Assembly (NCBI RefSeq): GCF_007830495.1
Contig: NZ_VLKW01000001.1
Location: forward strand, 372,001 to 436,000
Origin: Pseudoduganella flava
Lineage (GTDB): Bacteria > Pseudomonadota > Gammaproteobacteria > Burkholderiales > Burkholderiaceae_D
DNA length: 64,000 bases
Direction of reading: 5' to 3'
Under the pieces are notes generated by a model. That model did no database searches. It saw nothing but the letters and a program-made list of their open reading frames with translations, and was not told the origin of the DNA. How positions within the stretch are numbered: position 1 is the first letter of the stretch; every line of letters starts with the position of its first letter. Positions 16,142-24,397 of the stretch are shown here, piece after piece. The position numbers and the translations under genes were made by a program.

Positions 16142-17897
16142 GCAGGTCGCGGTGCAGGGCCGCGATCTGCGCGGGATCGACCTTGGGCTGCCGGTCGAAC
16201 GTCAGCAAGCCGTTCTTCTCGTGCTCGACGTCCGTCAGCTGCGTGTAGCAGGCGCCGGCCAGGAACGGCATACGTGCCAGCGCGTCCATCAGGTCGCGGT
16301 AGCGCGCCAGCAGCTCGTCGCCGGAACGCACGCTGCCGTAATAGTCGAACAGGCGGTCGCGCGGCGCGTCAAGCCCTTCCGGCTCGCTGAGGAAGCCCCC
16401 CACTTCGGACAGCACGATGGGCTGCCCGCGCCACTGCCCGCCGGGCAGGAACAGCGGCTTGTCCTTGTACCAGCCCTTCAGCGGCGGCTGGCCGGTGGCG
16501 ATGGTGTCCGCATAGCGCGCCAGCAGCTTCTCGCCCGGCTGAGTGTAGTCGTGGATCGAGCAGACGTCCGTCAGGTTGGTGTGCTCCCAGCCGTCGTTGT
16601 CGACGACGAGCCGGGTGGGATCGAGCTGCCGCGTGCGCAGGACGAGCTTTTCGATGAAGGCCTGCTGGCCCGGGTGCCGGTGCAGGGCCTGGAAGCCGAA
16701 GCTCTCCACCAGCGGCACCCAGGCCACGATGCTGGGGTGGCCGGCATCGCGCACGATCGCGCGCTCCCATTCGGCCAGCAAGGCTTCCTCGGCATCGAGC
16801 GACCAGCTGCGCGCGTTCGGCATTTCTTCCCACACGAGCAGGCCAAGCCTGTCGCACCAGTACAGCCAGCGCTCGTCCTCGATCTTCTGGTGCTTGCGCA
16901 CGGCATTGAAGCCGAGCCGCTTGATCCATTCGACGTCGTCCTTCAGCGCCTGCTGCGACGGCGCGGCGATGTTGGTGTCGGGCCAGTAGCCCTGGTCCAG
17001 CACCATCAGCATGAACGTGCGCTGGCCGTTCAGGTGGAACTGGCCGTCCTTGGCTTCGTAGCGGCGCAGGCCGCAGTACGACGATACCTCGTCGAGCAAC
17101 CGGCCTTCGTCCAGCAGGCGCACGCGCAGGTCGTACAGGTAGGGATCGTCGGGCGACCACGGGCGCGCCGCATCGATCCGCGCATCCAGTGTGATGACGG
17201 CCTGCTGCGTCTCGACCTGCGCGAAGCCGACCTTGATGCCGGCATCGTCCAGCACGTCCAGCTCCACCGTCCAGCCGGAGGAAGGCGCATGCAGCCGCAC
17301 CTCGACGGACAGGCGGCCGTCGGGCGACGTCACCGGCATGCGCAGCGCGTCGATGCGCAGCGCCGGCACGGGTTCCAGCCAGACGCTTTGCCAGATGCCC
17401 GTCGTGCACCAGTAATAGATGCGCACCGGCGTGCCCGATGACGACTGCTTGCCGCGCGGCTGGCATGGGTCCTGGCGGTCCTCGACGCGCAGCGTGATGC
17501 GGTTGCCGGCTTCCTTCAGGAACGGCGCGATGTTGAAGGAGAACGACACGTGGCCGCCGCGATTGCGCCCGGCCAGGCGGCCGTTGATCCACACTTCGGT
17601 GCTGTAGTCGACGGCGCCGAAATGCAGCAGCAGCTCGCCGTCGCGCCAGCCGTCCGGCACGTCGAAGCTCCTGGCATACCAGACGATTTCATGTACGTCC
17701 TTCGTGCCGATGCCGGAGCGCTCGCTCTGGTACGGGAACGGCACCTCGATCGTTTGCGGCAGCGCGCGGCCATCGTGCCAGCCTTCCGTGCGGCCGGCGT
17801 CGGCGTCGTCGAACGCGAATTCCCAGGTACCGTCGAGGCTCGACCAGCGGGGACGGGTCAGCTGGGGGCGGGGGTGGAGGGTGTCGGGAGTGTCCAT
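16125..17897 (-). CDS. Glycoside hydrolase family 2 protein (beta-galactosidase/glucuronidase-like)
   Basis: 590 residues, no signal peptide. Domain order of GH2: a jelly-roll sugar-binding domain ('WSSLDGTWEFAFDD', 'VPFPYQSERSGIG', 'VDYSTEVWINGRLAG'), an immunoglobulin-like domain, and a TIM barrel from about residue 290 ('GFNAVRKHQKIEDERWLYWCD'). The putative nucleophile is Glu in 'PIVLSEVGG' (about 499). The acid/base region reads 'VAWVPLVESFGFQ' where the family normally has WVPFNE(S/G)W, so the Glu (about 398) is kept but the preceding Asn is Val. It is convergent with the protease-STAND gene and overlaps it by 17 bases end to end. Substrate unknown; probably acts on imported oligosaccharides. 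Confidence 0.88.
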   Translation of the reverse strand: MDTPDTLHPRPQLTRPRWSSLDGTWEFAFDDADAGRTEGWHDGRALPQTIEVPFPYQSERSGIGTKDVHEIVWYARSFDVPDGWRDGELLLHFGAVDYSTEVWINGRLAGRNRGGHVSFSFNIAPFLKEAGNRITLRVEDRQDPCQPRGKQSSSGTPVRIYYWCTTGIWQSVWLEPVPALRIDALRMPVTSPDGRLSVEVRLHAPSSGWTVELDVLDDAGIKVGFAQVETQQAVITLDARIDAARPWSPDDPYLYDLRVRLLDEGRLLDEVSSYCGLRRYEAKDGQFHLNGQRTFMLMVLDQGYWPDTNIAAPSQQALKDDVEWIKRLGFNAVRKHQKIEDERWLYWCDRLGLLVWEEMPNARSWSLDAEEALLAEWERAIVRDAGHPSIVAWVPLVESFGFQALHRHPGQQAFIEKLVLRTRQLDPTRLVVDNDGWEHTNLTDVCSIHDYTQPGEKLLARYADTIATGQPPLKGWYKDKPLFLPGGQWRGQPIVLSEVGGFLSEPEGLDAPRDRLFDYYGSVRSGDELLARYRDLMDALARMPFLAGACYTQLTDVEHEKNGLLTFDRQPKVDPAQIAALHRDLLTRPR

Positions 17898-18068
17898 CGC
17901 GGCATGGTAGCGCGATTGAAAAAAATCGGCCGCGTGCGCGCATGCGTTGCGGGGGATACGCCACAGGTGAGGATGGTCAAGTTTCTGGGCAGAAGCGGAG
18001 GGTAGAGTTGCAGAGCTTCGCAGTCTCTGTCACATTTTATAAACCCAACCAGCTTAGGTTCTGCTAAA

Positions 18069-18316
18069 ATGCCTACCGTATGGACTGTTTTTGGAATGCG
18101 TGTCGTCATTTACCCGAACGACCACCGGCCGGCCCACGTACACGTCATCGGTCCCGGCTGTGAGGCGGTATTCGACCTGCACTGCCCGGAAGGGCCGCCT
18201 GAACTGCGGGAAACCACGACTTCACGCGAAAGGAACTGGGCAGGATCGCCGATGCGCTGGCCGATCCCATCAGGGCCCTGTGCGCACAGTGGAGAGTGAT
18301 CCATGGATATTACTGA
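18069..18316 (+). pseudogene. DUF4160 protein, frameshifted near residue 48
   Basis: The first 48 residues (MPTVWTVFGMRVVIYPNDHR..., 'PAHVHVIGPGCEAVFDLHCP', 'EGPPELRE') are a clear DUF4160 domain. After 'ELRE' the frame goes wrong: read on, it ends at 18299 with unrelated residues. Shifting by one base at 18211-18213 (an AAA run that seems to have lost an A) restores the family C-terminus 'HDFTRKELGRIADALAD', ending 'RVIHGYY' with a stop at 18314-18316, overlapping the DUF2442 start at 18303. In this reading the gene is broken by a one-base deletion or a sequencing error. DUF4160 and DUF2442 genes are commonly paired; a toxin-antitoxin-like role is only a suggestion. Confidence 0.75.
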
Positions 18317-18728
18317 TACCGCGTTCGACGCGGCCAACCGCCGCGGTGCGGAAACCAAGGTGGCCTTCCCGCCGGCGGTAGCGGTGCGCTACGACCGCCG
18401 CATTTCGCGCGTCGTCATTGCGCTGGCATCCGGCCTGGAAATCGCGTTCTCGCCCCGCGACGTGCAGGGCCTGGAGCAGGCACAGCCGGCCGATCTGGCC
18501 GATGCGCGCATCAGCCCGTCCGGCCTCGGCGTGCATTTCCCCAAGCTCGACGCCGACATCTACATTCCCGCGCTGCTCGAAGGTTTTCTGGGCTCCAAAC
18601 GGTGGATGGCTTCCCAGATGGGCCGGGAGGGCGGCAAGGCCACCACGGACGCGAAAGCGGCCGCCGCGCGGGCCAACGGCAAGCTGGGCGGCCGGCCGAA
18701 GAAACTGAAGGCGCCCGAGGACGCCTGA
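18303..18728 (+). CDS. DUF2442 domain protein
   Basis: 141 residues. The DUF2442 domain spans about residues 20-90: 'VAVRYDRRISRVVIALASG', 'IAFSPRDVQGLEQAQPADL', 'SPSGLGVHFPKLDADIYIP'. The tail is basic and Ala-rich ('AAARANGKLGGRPKKL'), resembling an AT-hook-like 'GGRPKK' segment that may touch DNA. Its ATG lies inside the 3' end of the shifted DUF4160 frame, so translation was probably coupled to that gene. No catalytic residues are evident. The function of the family is not established. Confidence 0.8.
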   Translation: MDITDTAFDAANRRGAETKVAFPPAVAVRYDRRISRVVIALASGLEIAFSPRDVQGLEQAQPADLADARISPSGLGVHFPKLDADIYIPALLEGFLGSKRWMASQMGREGGKATTDAKAAAARANGKLGGRPKKLKAPEDA

Positions 18729-18780
18729 CCGCAGCAATCAGGCAGGCGCCATTGCTAGGCGCCCCTGGCACCGCCCTGAG

Positions 18781-19416
18781 TTACCCCCGCCGCGCCAGCA
18801 CGTCGAGGTAGGCGCACAACATGTCCGCCATCGCGTCGGCATAGGCCACGATCTCCGCCTCCGTGCGGGGACGTTCCGAAAAGCGGCTGCCCACCGCGTT
18901 CAAGGTTGTCTTGATCAGGTCCGCAGCGAGCTCGAGCTCGGCGTCGCTCGCCTGCGGCAGCGCTTCGCGCATGAAGTCCGCCACGATCCGTTCGCTCCCT
19001 GCCTTGACAGCGTGTGCTTCCGGCGCATCCCGGTACAGCGGCGCCGCGTCGTGCAACGCGATGCGCATCGCGGCTTCCTCGCATTCGGAACGCAAGAACG
19101 CGTGCACGAGCCGGCGCAGCCGCTCGGGCGGTGGCGTGTCGCGGTCGACGAGGATCTCCGTCAGCATCGCCGCCGTCTGTTGCCACTCGTCGCTTTGCAG
19201 GCGGAACAGGATCGCCGCCTTGTTCGGGAAGTACTGGTACACGGAGCCGACGCTGACGCCGGCCCGCTCGGCCACCCGCGTCGTCGTGAAGCGTTGCGCC
19301 CCCTCGGCCGCCAAAACCTGAACAGCCGCTTCCAGGATGGCCGCAACGAGGTCGTTCGAACGGGCCTGTTTCGGTGCTTTGCGCGAGGCGATCTGCGGGC
19401 GGCGGCGTGCGGTCAT
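18781..19416 (-). CDS. TetR/AcrR-family transcriptional regulator
   Basis: 211 residues from ATG 19416 (MTARRRPQIASRK); longer in-frame starts run through the promoter region and add non-homologous sequence. The HTH is 'RFTTTRVAERAGVSVGSVYQYFPNKAAIL' at about 40-70, diagnostic for TetR. The C-terminal ligand domain ends 'AYADAMADMLCAYLDVLARRG'. It is divergent from an O-methyltransferase gene, 79 bases away, and an inverted repeat in that gap is a candidate operator, so it probably represses itself and the methyltransferase. Confidence 0.9.
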   Translation of the reverse strand: MTARRRPQIASRKAPKQARSNDLVAAILEAAVQVLAAEGAQRFTTTRVAERAGVSVGSVYQYFPNKAAILFRLQSDEWQQTAAMLTEILVDRDTPPPERLRRLVHAFLRSECEEAAMRIALHDAAPLYRDAPEAHAVKAGSERIVADFMREALPQASDAELELAADLIKTTLNAVGSRFSERPRTEAEIVAYADAMADMLCAYLDVLARRG

Positions 19417-19429
19417 CGGGGAGCTCCGG

Positions 19430-19464
19430 AATGCGAATAGAAAACCTGAAGGATCATTCGTATT
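19430..19464. promoter_or_regulatory. Candidate TetR operator between regulator and O-methyltransferase
   Basis: AATGCGAAT (19430-19438) and ATTCGTATT (19456-19464) form an inverted repeat with one mismatch, 17 bases apart, in the divergent promoter region. The spacing and dyad fit a TetR-type site. No binding data; inferred from position. Confidence 0.4.
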
Positions 19465-19495
19465 ATATCGGCTCCACTCCCACGAAAGGAAACAC

Positions 19496-20161
19496 ATGAC
19501 CACGTTGACTTCCAACCCGGTCGCGCCATTGCTGGAACGCCTGTTCGACGCGGCTGCCGCCACGTCGCCCTGGAACGCCCCGGCGGCGGCCGGCCTGTCC
19601 GCCGACGACGTGAACGCCCTGATGCACAGCAAGACGGGCTACCGCGAACTCTATGGCCACCTGAAGGACTTCGCGTTGCCCGTCTCGCGTGAGACCGGCA
19701 CCTTGCTGTACATGCTGGCGCGCAGCATGCGGGCCGCGACCATCGTCGAATTCGGCACGTCGTTCGGCATCTCCACGCTGCACCTGGCGGCCGCGCTGCG
19801 CGACAACGGCGGCGGGCGCCTGATCACGACGGAGTTCGAGCCCACCAAGGCGGTGCAGGCCCAGGCCAACCTGGCGGCGGGCGGCCTGGCGGACCTCGTC
19901 GAACTCCGCATCGGTGACGCGCTGCAGACGCTGGCCACGGACCTGCCGGACACGATCGACCTGCTGCTGCTCGATGGCGCGAAGGCGTTGTATCCCGAGA
20001 TCCTCGCGCTCGTCGAAAGCCGCCTGCGGCCCGGCGCGCTGATCGTTGCCGACAATGCCGACTATTGCCCCGAGTACCTGGCGCGTGTTCGTTTGCGCGA
20101 TGGCGGCTACCTGTCGCTGCCGTTCGACGACGACGTCGAAGTGTCGCTGCGCCTCGCCTGA
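19496..20161 (+). CDS. Class I SAM-dependent O-methyltransferase
   Basis: 221 residues, start at ATG 19496 behind GAAAGGA. The fold is that of the caffeoyl-CoA/catechol O-methyltransferase family (methyltransferase family 3): motif I 'IVEFGTSFGISTLHLAAAL', acidic 'LITTEFEPTKAVQAQANL', 'VELRIGDALQTL', the metal/catalytic segment 'IDLLLLDGAKALYPEIL' and 'GALIVADNADY'. It would transfer methyl from SAM to a small hydroxylated compound; the substrate is unknown. Divergent from a TetR regulator and followed by an MFS exporter, suggesting a detoxification or small-molecule modification unit. Confidence 0.9.
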   Translation: MTTLTSNPVAPLLERLFDAAAATSPWNAPAAAGLSADDVNALMHSKTGYRELYGHLKDFALPVSRETGTLLYMLARSMRAATIVEFGTSFGISTLHLAAALRDNGGGRLITTEFEPTKAVQAQANLAAGGLADLVELRIGDALQTLATDLPDTIDLLLLDGAKALYPEILALVESRLRPGALIVADNADYCPEYLARVRLRDGGYLSLPFDDDVEVSLRLA

Positions 20162-20300
20162 TCCCCAGCAGCATCCCGCGCCAGCCGCGCTGGCCGTAAG
20201 CGTTCACGTCAACCAACGCACTGACCATCCCCGGCGATGGTGGTGCGCATTGGTTCGTCCGCATGCTTGCACCGCGTCCCGGGACTCACTGGAGTATCCC

Positions 20301-21500
20301 ATGACATCCTCGACGACCTCCGACCGCGCCCACATGCACCTGGTGCTGCTGGCCGCTGTCCTGTTCCTTTCCTATCTTTGCGTCGGCATGGCGCTGCCGG
20401 TCGTGCCGGTGTTCGTGACCGGCCGGCTCGGCTTCGGCAATGCGTGGGCCGGCCTCGGCGCCGGCATCGCCTTCTTCGCGACGATCGTCAGCCGCGGCCA
20501 CGCCGGCGCCGTGACGGACCTGCGCGGCGGCAGGCCCGCCGTGGCGCGGGGGCTGGCGTACTACGTGGCCGGCGCGCTGACGTCGATGTGCGCCGCGCTG
20601 CCGCTGTCCTCGCCCGCCGTCGCGCTGGCGATCCTGCTGTGCGGCCGCCTGCTTGCCGGCCTGGGTGAGAGCCTCGTCACCGTGGGCGTGGTCGGCTGGG
20701 GCATCGGCCTGGCCGGTCCGCAGCGTTCCGGCCAGGTGCTGGCGCTGATCGGCGCCGCGATCTACGGCGCGCTGGCCGTGGGCGGTCCGGTGGGCCTCGC
20801 GCTGCTCGATCGCCATGGCTTTGCCGCGGCGATGGGCGCGGGCGCGCTGCTTCCTTGCCTGGCACTGCTGGCATTGCGCGCCGTGCCGCACGTGGCACCG
20901 CAGGCCGGTGCGGTGCGTCCGTCGTTTTTCAGCGTCGTGGGCCGCATCTGGGGCCATGGCGCCGTCGTCTGCCTGCAAGGCATCGGTTTCGCGGCGATCG
21001 GCGCGTTCTTCGCGCTGCATTGCATGGACCGGCACTGGAGCCATGCGGGCCTGGGGTTGACGGCGTTCGGCGGCGGCTTCGTGCTGATGCGCGTGCTCGG
21101 CGGCCAGTTGCCGGACCGCTTCGGCGGGCTGCCCGTCGCGATGGCATCGCTGGCCACCGAAGCACTCGGCCAGTGGCTGATCTGGAGCGCGGCAACGCCC
21201 GGCGCGGCATTGGCCGGCGCCTTCCTGACGGGCCTGGGCTGCTCGCTGGTGTTTCCCGCGATGGGGCGCGAAGTCGTGCGCCTCGTTGCGCCGTACCTGC
21301 GCGGCACGGCGCTCGGCGCGTTCGCCGCGTTCCAGGACATCGCGTATGCCTTCACCGGGCCGCTGGCCGGGCTGGTGGCCGACCGCGCCGGTTACGGCGG
21401 CGTGTTCGCGATCGGTGCCGCGGCCGCGATGGCGGGCCTTGCACTGGCCTGTGCGCTGTGGCGCGTGCAGGCGGGCAGGGCGGCGGCAGCGGCGCGCTGA
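20301..21500 (+). CDS. MFS transporter (YhhS/YfcJ-like)
   Basis: 399 residues from ATG 20301, preceded by CACTGGAG; about 12 hydrophobic segments. The loop between TM2 and TM3 reads 'FFATIVSRGHAGAVTDLRGGR', resembling the 'SRPHAGRYAD' of the YhhS/YfcJ branch of drug:H+ antiporters in the major facilitator superfamily. TM10-11 shows 'FPAMGREVVRLVAPYLRGTALGAF'. Likely an inner-membrane efflux pump driven by the proton gradient; substrate unknown. It lies 139 bases after the O-methyltransferase on the same strand and could be co-regulated by the TetR protein. Confidence 0.88.
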   Translation: MTSSTTSDRAHMHLVLLAAVLFLSYLCVGMALPVVPVFVTGRLGFGNAWAGLGAGIAFFATIVSRGHAGAVTDLRGGRPAVARGLAYYVAGALTSMCAALPLSSPAVALAILLCGRLLAGLGESLVTVGVVGWGIGLAGPQRSGQVLALIGAAIYGALAVGGPVGLALLDRHGFAAAMGAGALLPCLALLALRAVPHVAPQAGAVRPSFFSVVGRIWGHGAVVCLQGIGFAAIGAFFALHCMDRHWSHAGLGLTAFGGGFVLMRVLGGQLPDRFGGLPVAMASLATEALGQWLIWSAATPGAALAGAFLTGLGCSLVFPAMGREVVRLVAPYLRGTALGAFAAFQDIAYAFTGPLAGLVADRAGYGGVFAIGAAAAMAGLALACALWRVQAGRAAAAAR

Positions 21501-21503
21501 ACG

Positions 21504-24143
21504 TCAGGCCCGGAAGTGAAGGCGGCCCGCCGCGCCGGAGCCGCCCTGGGCCGGCACGCTTGCCAGCAGTTGCTCGAACTCGTCCGGCGGCACGGGCCTG
21601 GAGAACAGGTAACCCTGGCCGTAATCGCAGCCGGCCGCGTCCAGGATGGCGTACTGGCCGGCCGTCTCGATACCTTCGGCAATGACCTTCAGGCCCAGCC
21701 GGTGCGCCATCACGATGATCGATTCGGCGATCGCCCGGCTGCCGGCATTGGTTTCGATGTCCCGCACGAAGGATTGGTCGATCTTCAGGTAATCGATATC
21801 GAATCTCTGCAGGTACGCCATCGACGAATAGCCGGTACCGAAATCGTCCAGCGCCACCTGGATGCCGGCGTCGCGGTACTGCAGCAGCGTCTCGGCGACG
21901 AGCGACGTGGCGTTCAGCAGCACGCTTTCGGTGATTTCAACGGAGATGCTGTTGCCGGGCAGGCCGAGCTTGTCGAGATAGGTCAGCCAGTCCGGGCTGT
22001 TCTGCTTCGACAGGAACTGCACGGGCGACCGGTTGACGCTGATCTGGAACGGCTGCCCGGTCTGCGCTCCCCAGCGCCGCGACCACGGCGCCGCCTGCAT
22101 GAACACCCAGTCGCCGATGGCATTGATGAGCCCCGACTCCTCGGCCAGCGGAATGAATTCGGCCGGCGATACGGCGCCCAGCTTCGGATGGCGCCAGCGC
22201 AGCAGCGCTTCCGCCTTCGCGATGCGGTGCGAGCGCAGGTCGACGACGGGCTGGAAGTGCACGTACAACTGGCCGCGGCGCAGCGCCTTGCGCAGTTCGC
22301 GCCGCAGGTGCAGGCGCCGGTGCGCCTCTTCCTGCATGAACCGCGTGAAGTAGCGGAACTGGTTCCGTCCCGCGGCTTTCGCTGCATACATCGCCTGGTC
22401 CGCGTTGCGGATCAATTCTTCCGGATCGGCGCCGTCGGCCGGATACATCGTGATGCCGATGCTGGCCGAGATATGCGCCACCCCTTCCTTCAGGCGGAAC
22501 GGCATGGCCACGCTGGCGATCAGTTTTTCGGCGATGTTTTCCACGTGCGCGTTGCCATGCAGGTCCGTCAGGATCACGGTGAATTCGTCGCCGCCCGGCC
22601 GCGTGACCGTATCGGACTCGCGCACGCAGGTCAGCAGGCGCTCGCCCGCCTGTTTCAGCAGCAGGTCGCCTGCATCGTGGCCAAGAAAATCGTTCACGTC
22701 CTTGAAGCGGTCCAGGTCGATGAACAGCAGCGCAAACTCGGTGCCGGTACGATGCGCCTTCTTGACTTCCTGGGCCAGGCGGTCGCGAAACAGCCGCCGG
22801 TTCGGCAGCCCCGTCAACGAATCGAAGCTGGCGTGGTACCAGATCAGTTCATCGGCCTCCTTCTTCTGCGAGATATCGGACATCGTGCCCGTCATGCGGG
22901 TGGGTTTGCCGGCCGGGTCGCGGCCCACCACCTCGGCCCGCCCGAGCACCCATTTGTAACTGCCGTCCTTGCAGCGCAGCCGGTATTCGCTGTAATACGG
23001 TTGCCCGTCGATGCTGGCGTGCAGTTCGGCCAGCGCCGTGTCGTGGTCATCCGGATGCAGGCGCTGTTCCCATTCGTCGAACCGGTTGGCGATGTCGTCT
23101 TCGGCATAGCCGAGGATTTCCTTCCAGCGCTTCGAGTAGGTGACTTCGTTGGTCTGGATGTTCCAGTCCCACACGCCGTCGCCGGTGCCTTCGATGGCCA
23201 GCTTCCAGCGCTCGTTGCTGATCGCCAGCGCTTCCTTCGCCAGCTTCTGTTCCGTCACGTCGTTACCCTGCACGAACACGCCGGACACGGAACCATCGGC
23301 CGCGAACAACGGCTGGAACACGAAGTCGATGTAGTGCTCCGTTATGGGCCCGCCGGGGACGGGCTGCACTTCCATATGCACTTCACGGCCGACGAACGGC
23401 TTGCCGGTCGCCATCACCTGGTCGAGCAGCACGAAATAGCCTTGCGCCTCCAGTTCCGGCATCGCCTCGCGCGCCGGCCTGCCGACCAGCTCGCGGTGGC
23501 CCACGAGCTGGTAGCCGGCTTCGTTGACGATCTCGTACACCGCATCGGGGCCTTGCACGATGTAGACGAAGCCCGGCGCCTGCTCGAAGATGCGGTGCAG
23601 CCTGGCGCGCTCCTCCGCCAGCCGGCGATGGCTTTCTTCCAGCAACTGCCCGCGCTTCAGGATATTGCCCTCGGTGAGCAGGCCGAAATCGCGGTGCGCG
23701 TCGGCCGGGGCGGCTTCCTTCTCGTGCGCGTACAGCTCGGTGACTTCGATCGGGTTGACGATGATGAGTTGGGTATGGCCTGCGTCGTCCAGTACCGGCG
23801 TGTACACGAGGCTCCAGTAGCGCTCGTCGGACACCGGGCCCGTGGGCGTCTGGCGGGACATGCAATAGCGCAGCGCCATGATCGTATCGGGCTTGCCTGT
23901 CTGGATGACCCGCTCGACGGACGCCCTGAGCGCCCGCTCGTTATCGACGTCCTTGGCGTCGGCCGGTAATACGCTGAACACGTCGCGGCCGATCATTTCC
24001 TCGCGCGTCTTGCCGACGGTTTTCAAATACGCGGCATTGACCTCGACGACGGTCAGGTCGGTCGACAGCACCAGGAACGGGTAGGGAGCGGCAGCCAGGA
24101 CTGCCGCGGCGTCCATGTTGGTTTTCCGGGCGACATTGTTCAT
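21504..24143 (-). CDS. PAS-PAS-PAS-GGDEF-EAL cyclic di-GMP protein
   Basis: 879 residues from ATG 24143 (MNNVARKTNMD); an earlier start would add an uncharacteristic N-terminus. Three PAS-type domains: about 10-140 ('PYPFLVLSTDLTVVEVNAAY'), 175-290 ('FEQAPGFVYIVQGPDAVYE') and 300-420 ('GVWDWNIQTNEVTYSKRWKE', PAS_3 with PAC). The GGDEF domain follows with an intact active site 'RPGGDEFTVIL' (about 518) and then an EAL domain with 'KAEALLRW' (about 645), 'DDFGTGYSS' and 'IDYLKIDQSFVRD'. Both catalytic motifs look complete, so it could make or break c-di-GMP. No membrane segment; a cytoplasmic sensor. It converges with the MFS gene with three bases between. Confidence 0.93.
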   Translation of the reverse strand: MNNVARKTNMDAAAVLAAAPYPFLVLSTDLTVVEVNAAYLKTVGKTREEMIGRDVFSVLPADAKDVDNERALRASVERVIQTGKPDTIMALRYCMSRQTPTGPVSDERYWSLVYTPVLDDAGHTQLIIVNPIEVTELYAHEKEAAPADAHRDFGLLTEGNILKRGQLLEESHRRLAEERARLHRIFEQAPGFVYIVQGPDAVYEIVNEAGYQLVGHRELVGRPAREAMPELEAQGYFVLLDQVMATGKPFVGREVHMEVQPVPGGPITEHYIDFVFQPLFAADGSVSGVFVQGNDVTEQKLAKEALAISNERWKLAIEGTGDGVWDWNIQTNEVTYSKRWKEILGYAEDDIANRFDEWEQRLHPDDHDTALAELHASIDGQPYYSEYRLRCKDGSYKWVLGRAEVVGRDPAGKPTRMTGTMSDISQKKEADELIWYHASFDSLTGLPNRRLFRDRLAQEVKKAHRTGTEFALLFIDLDRFKDVNDFLGHDAGDLLLKQAGERLLTCVRESDTVTRPGGDEFTVILTDLHGNAHVENIAEKLIASVAMPFRLKEGVAHISASIGITMYPADGADPEELIRNADQAMYAAKAAGRNQFRYFTRFMQEEAHRRLHLRRELRKALRRGQLYVHFQPVVDLRSHRIAKAEALLRWRHPKLGAVSPAEFIPLAEESGLINAIGDWVFMQAAPWSRRWGAQTGQPFQISVNRSPVQFLSKQNSPDWLTYLDKLGLPGNSISVEITESVLLNATSLVAETLLQYRDAGIQVALDDFGTGYSSMAYLQRFDIDYLKIDQSFVRDIETNAGSRAIAESIIVMAHRLGLKVIAEGIETAGQYAILDAAGCDYGQGYLFSRPVPPDEFEQLLASVPAQGGSGAAGRLHFRA

Positions 24144-24356
24144 AAGCACCACGCTTCGTGAGGATGCTCGGGGTTGGCAAGGAACGATGGCTTGGAAGAT
24201 ATGCGTCAGCGCCAAGCCTCAGATTGGCCGCCTGCGTCGGCTCTGTCAAGTTGTTGACGAATCAGCCACCCGGCCCGGCCGCCGCGCGTGTCTGCGCATC
24301 GTTGCGGCCTTTCCGGCGCGTGTTGATCTTCTTGCCGAAGTACGCGATGATGGAAA

Positions 24357-24370
24357 TGAAAACGTTTTCA
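24357..24370. promoter_or_regulatory. Perfect LacI-type operator upstream of the GH9 gene
   Basis: TGAAAACGTTTTCA is a perfect 14-base palindrome with the central CG typical of LacI/GalR-family operators. It ends 27 bases before the chosen GH9 start codon, a position suited to repression of that gene. The LacI-family regulator is not in this window. Confidence 0.6.
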
Positions 24371-24397
24371 ACTCGTGTGAACGATAAACCTGGCGCC

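Noticed and set aside
19417-19632. N-terminal extension of the TetR regulator to 283 residues
   Set aside because: It would run through the divergent promoter and operator and into the O-methyltransferase coding start; the added residues look like antisense.
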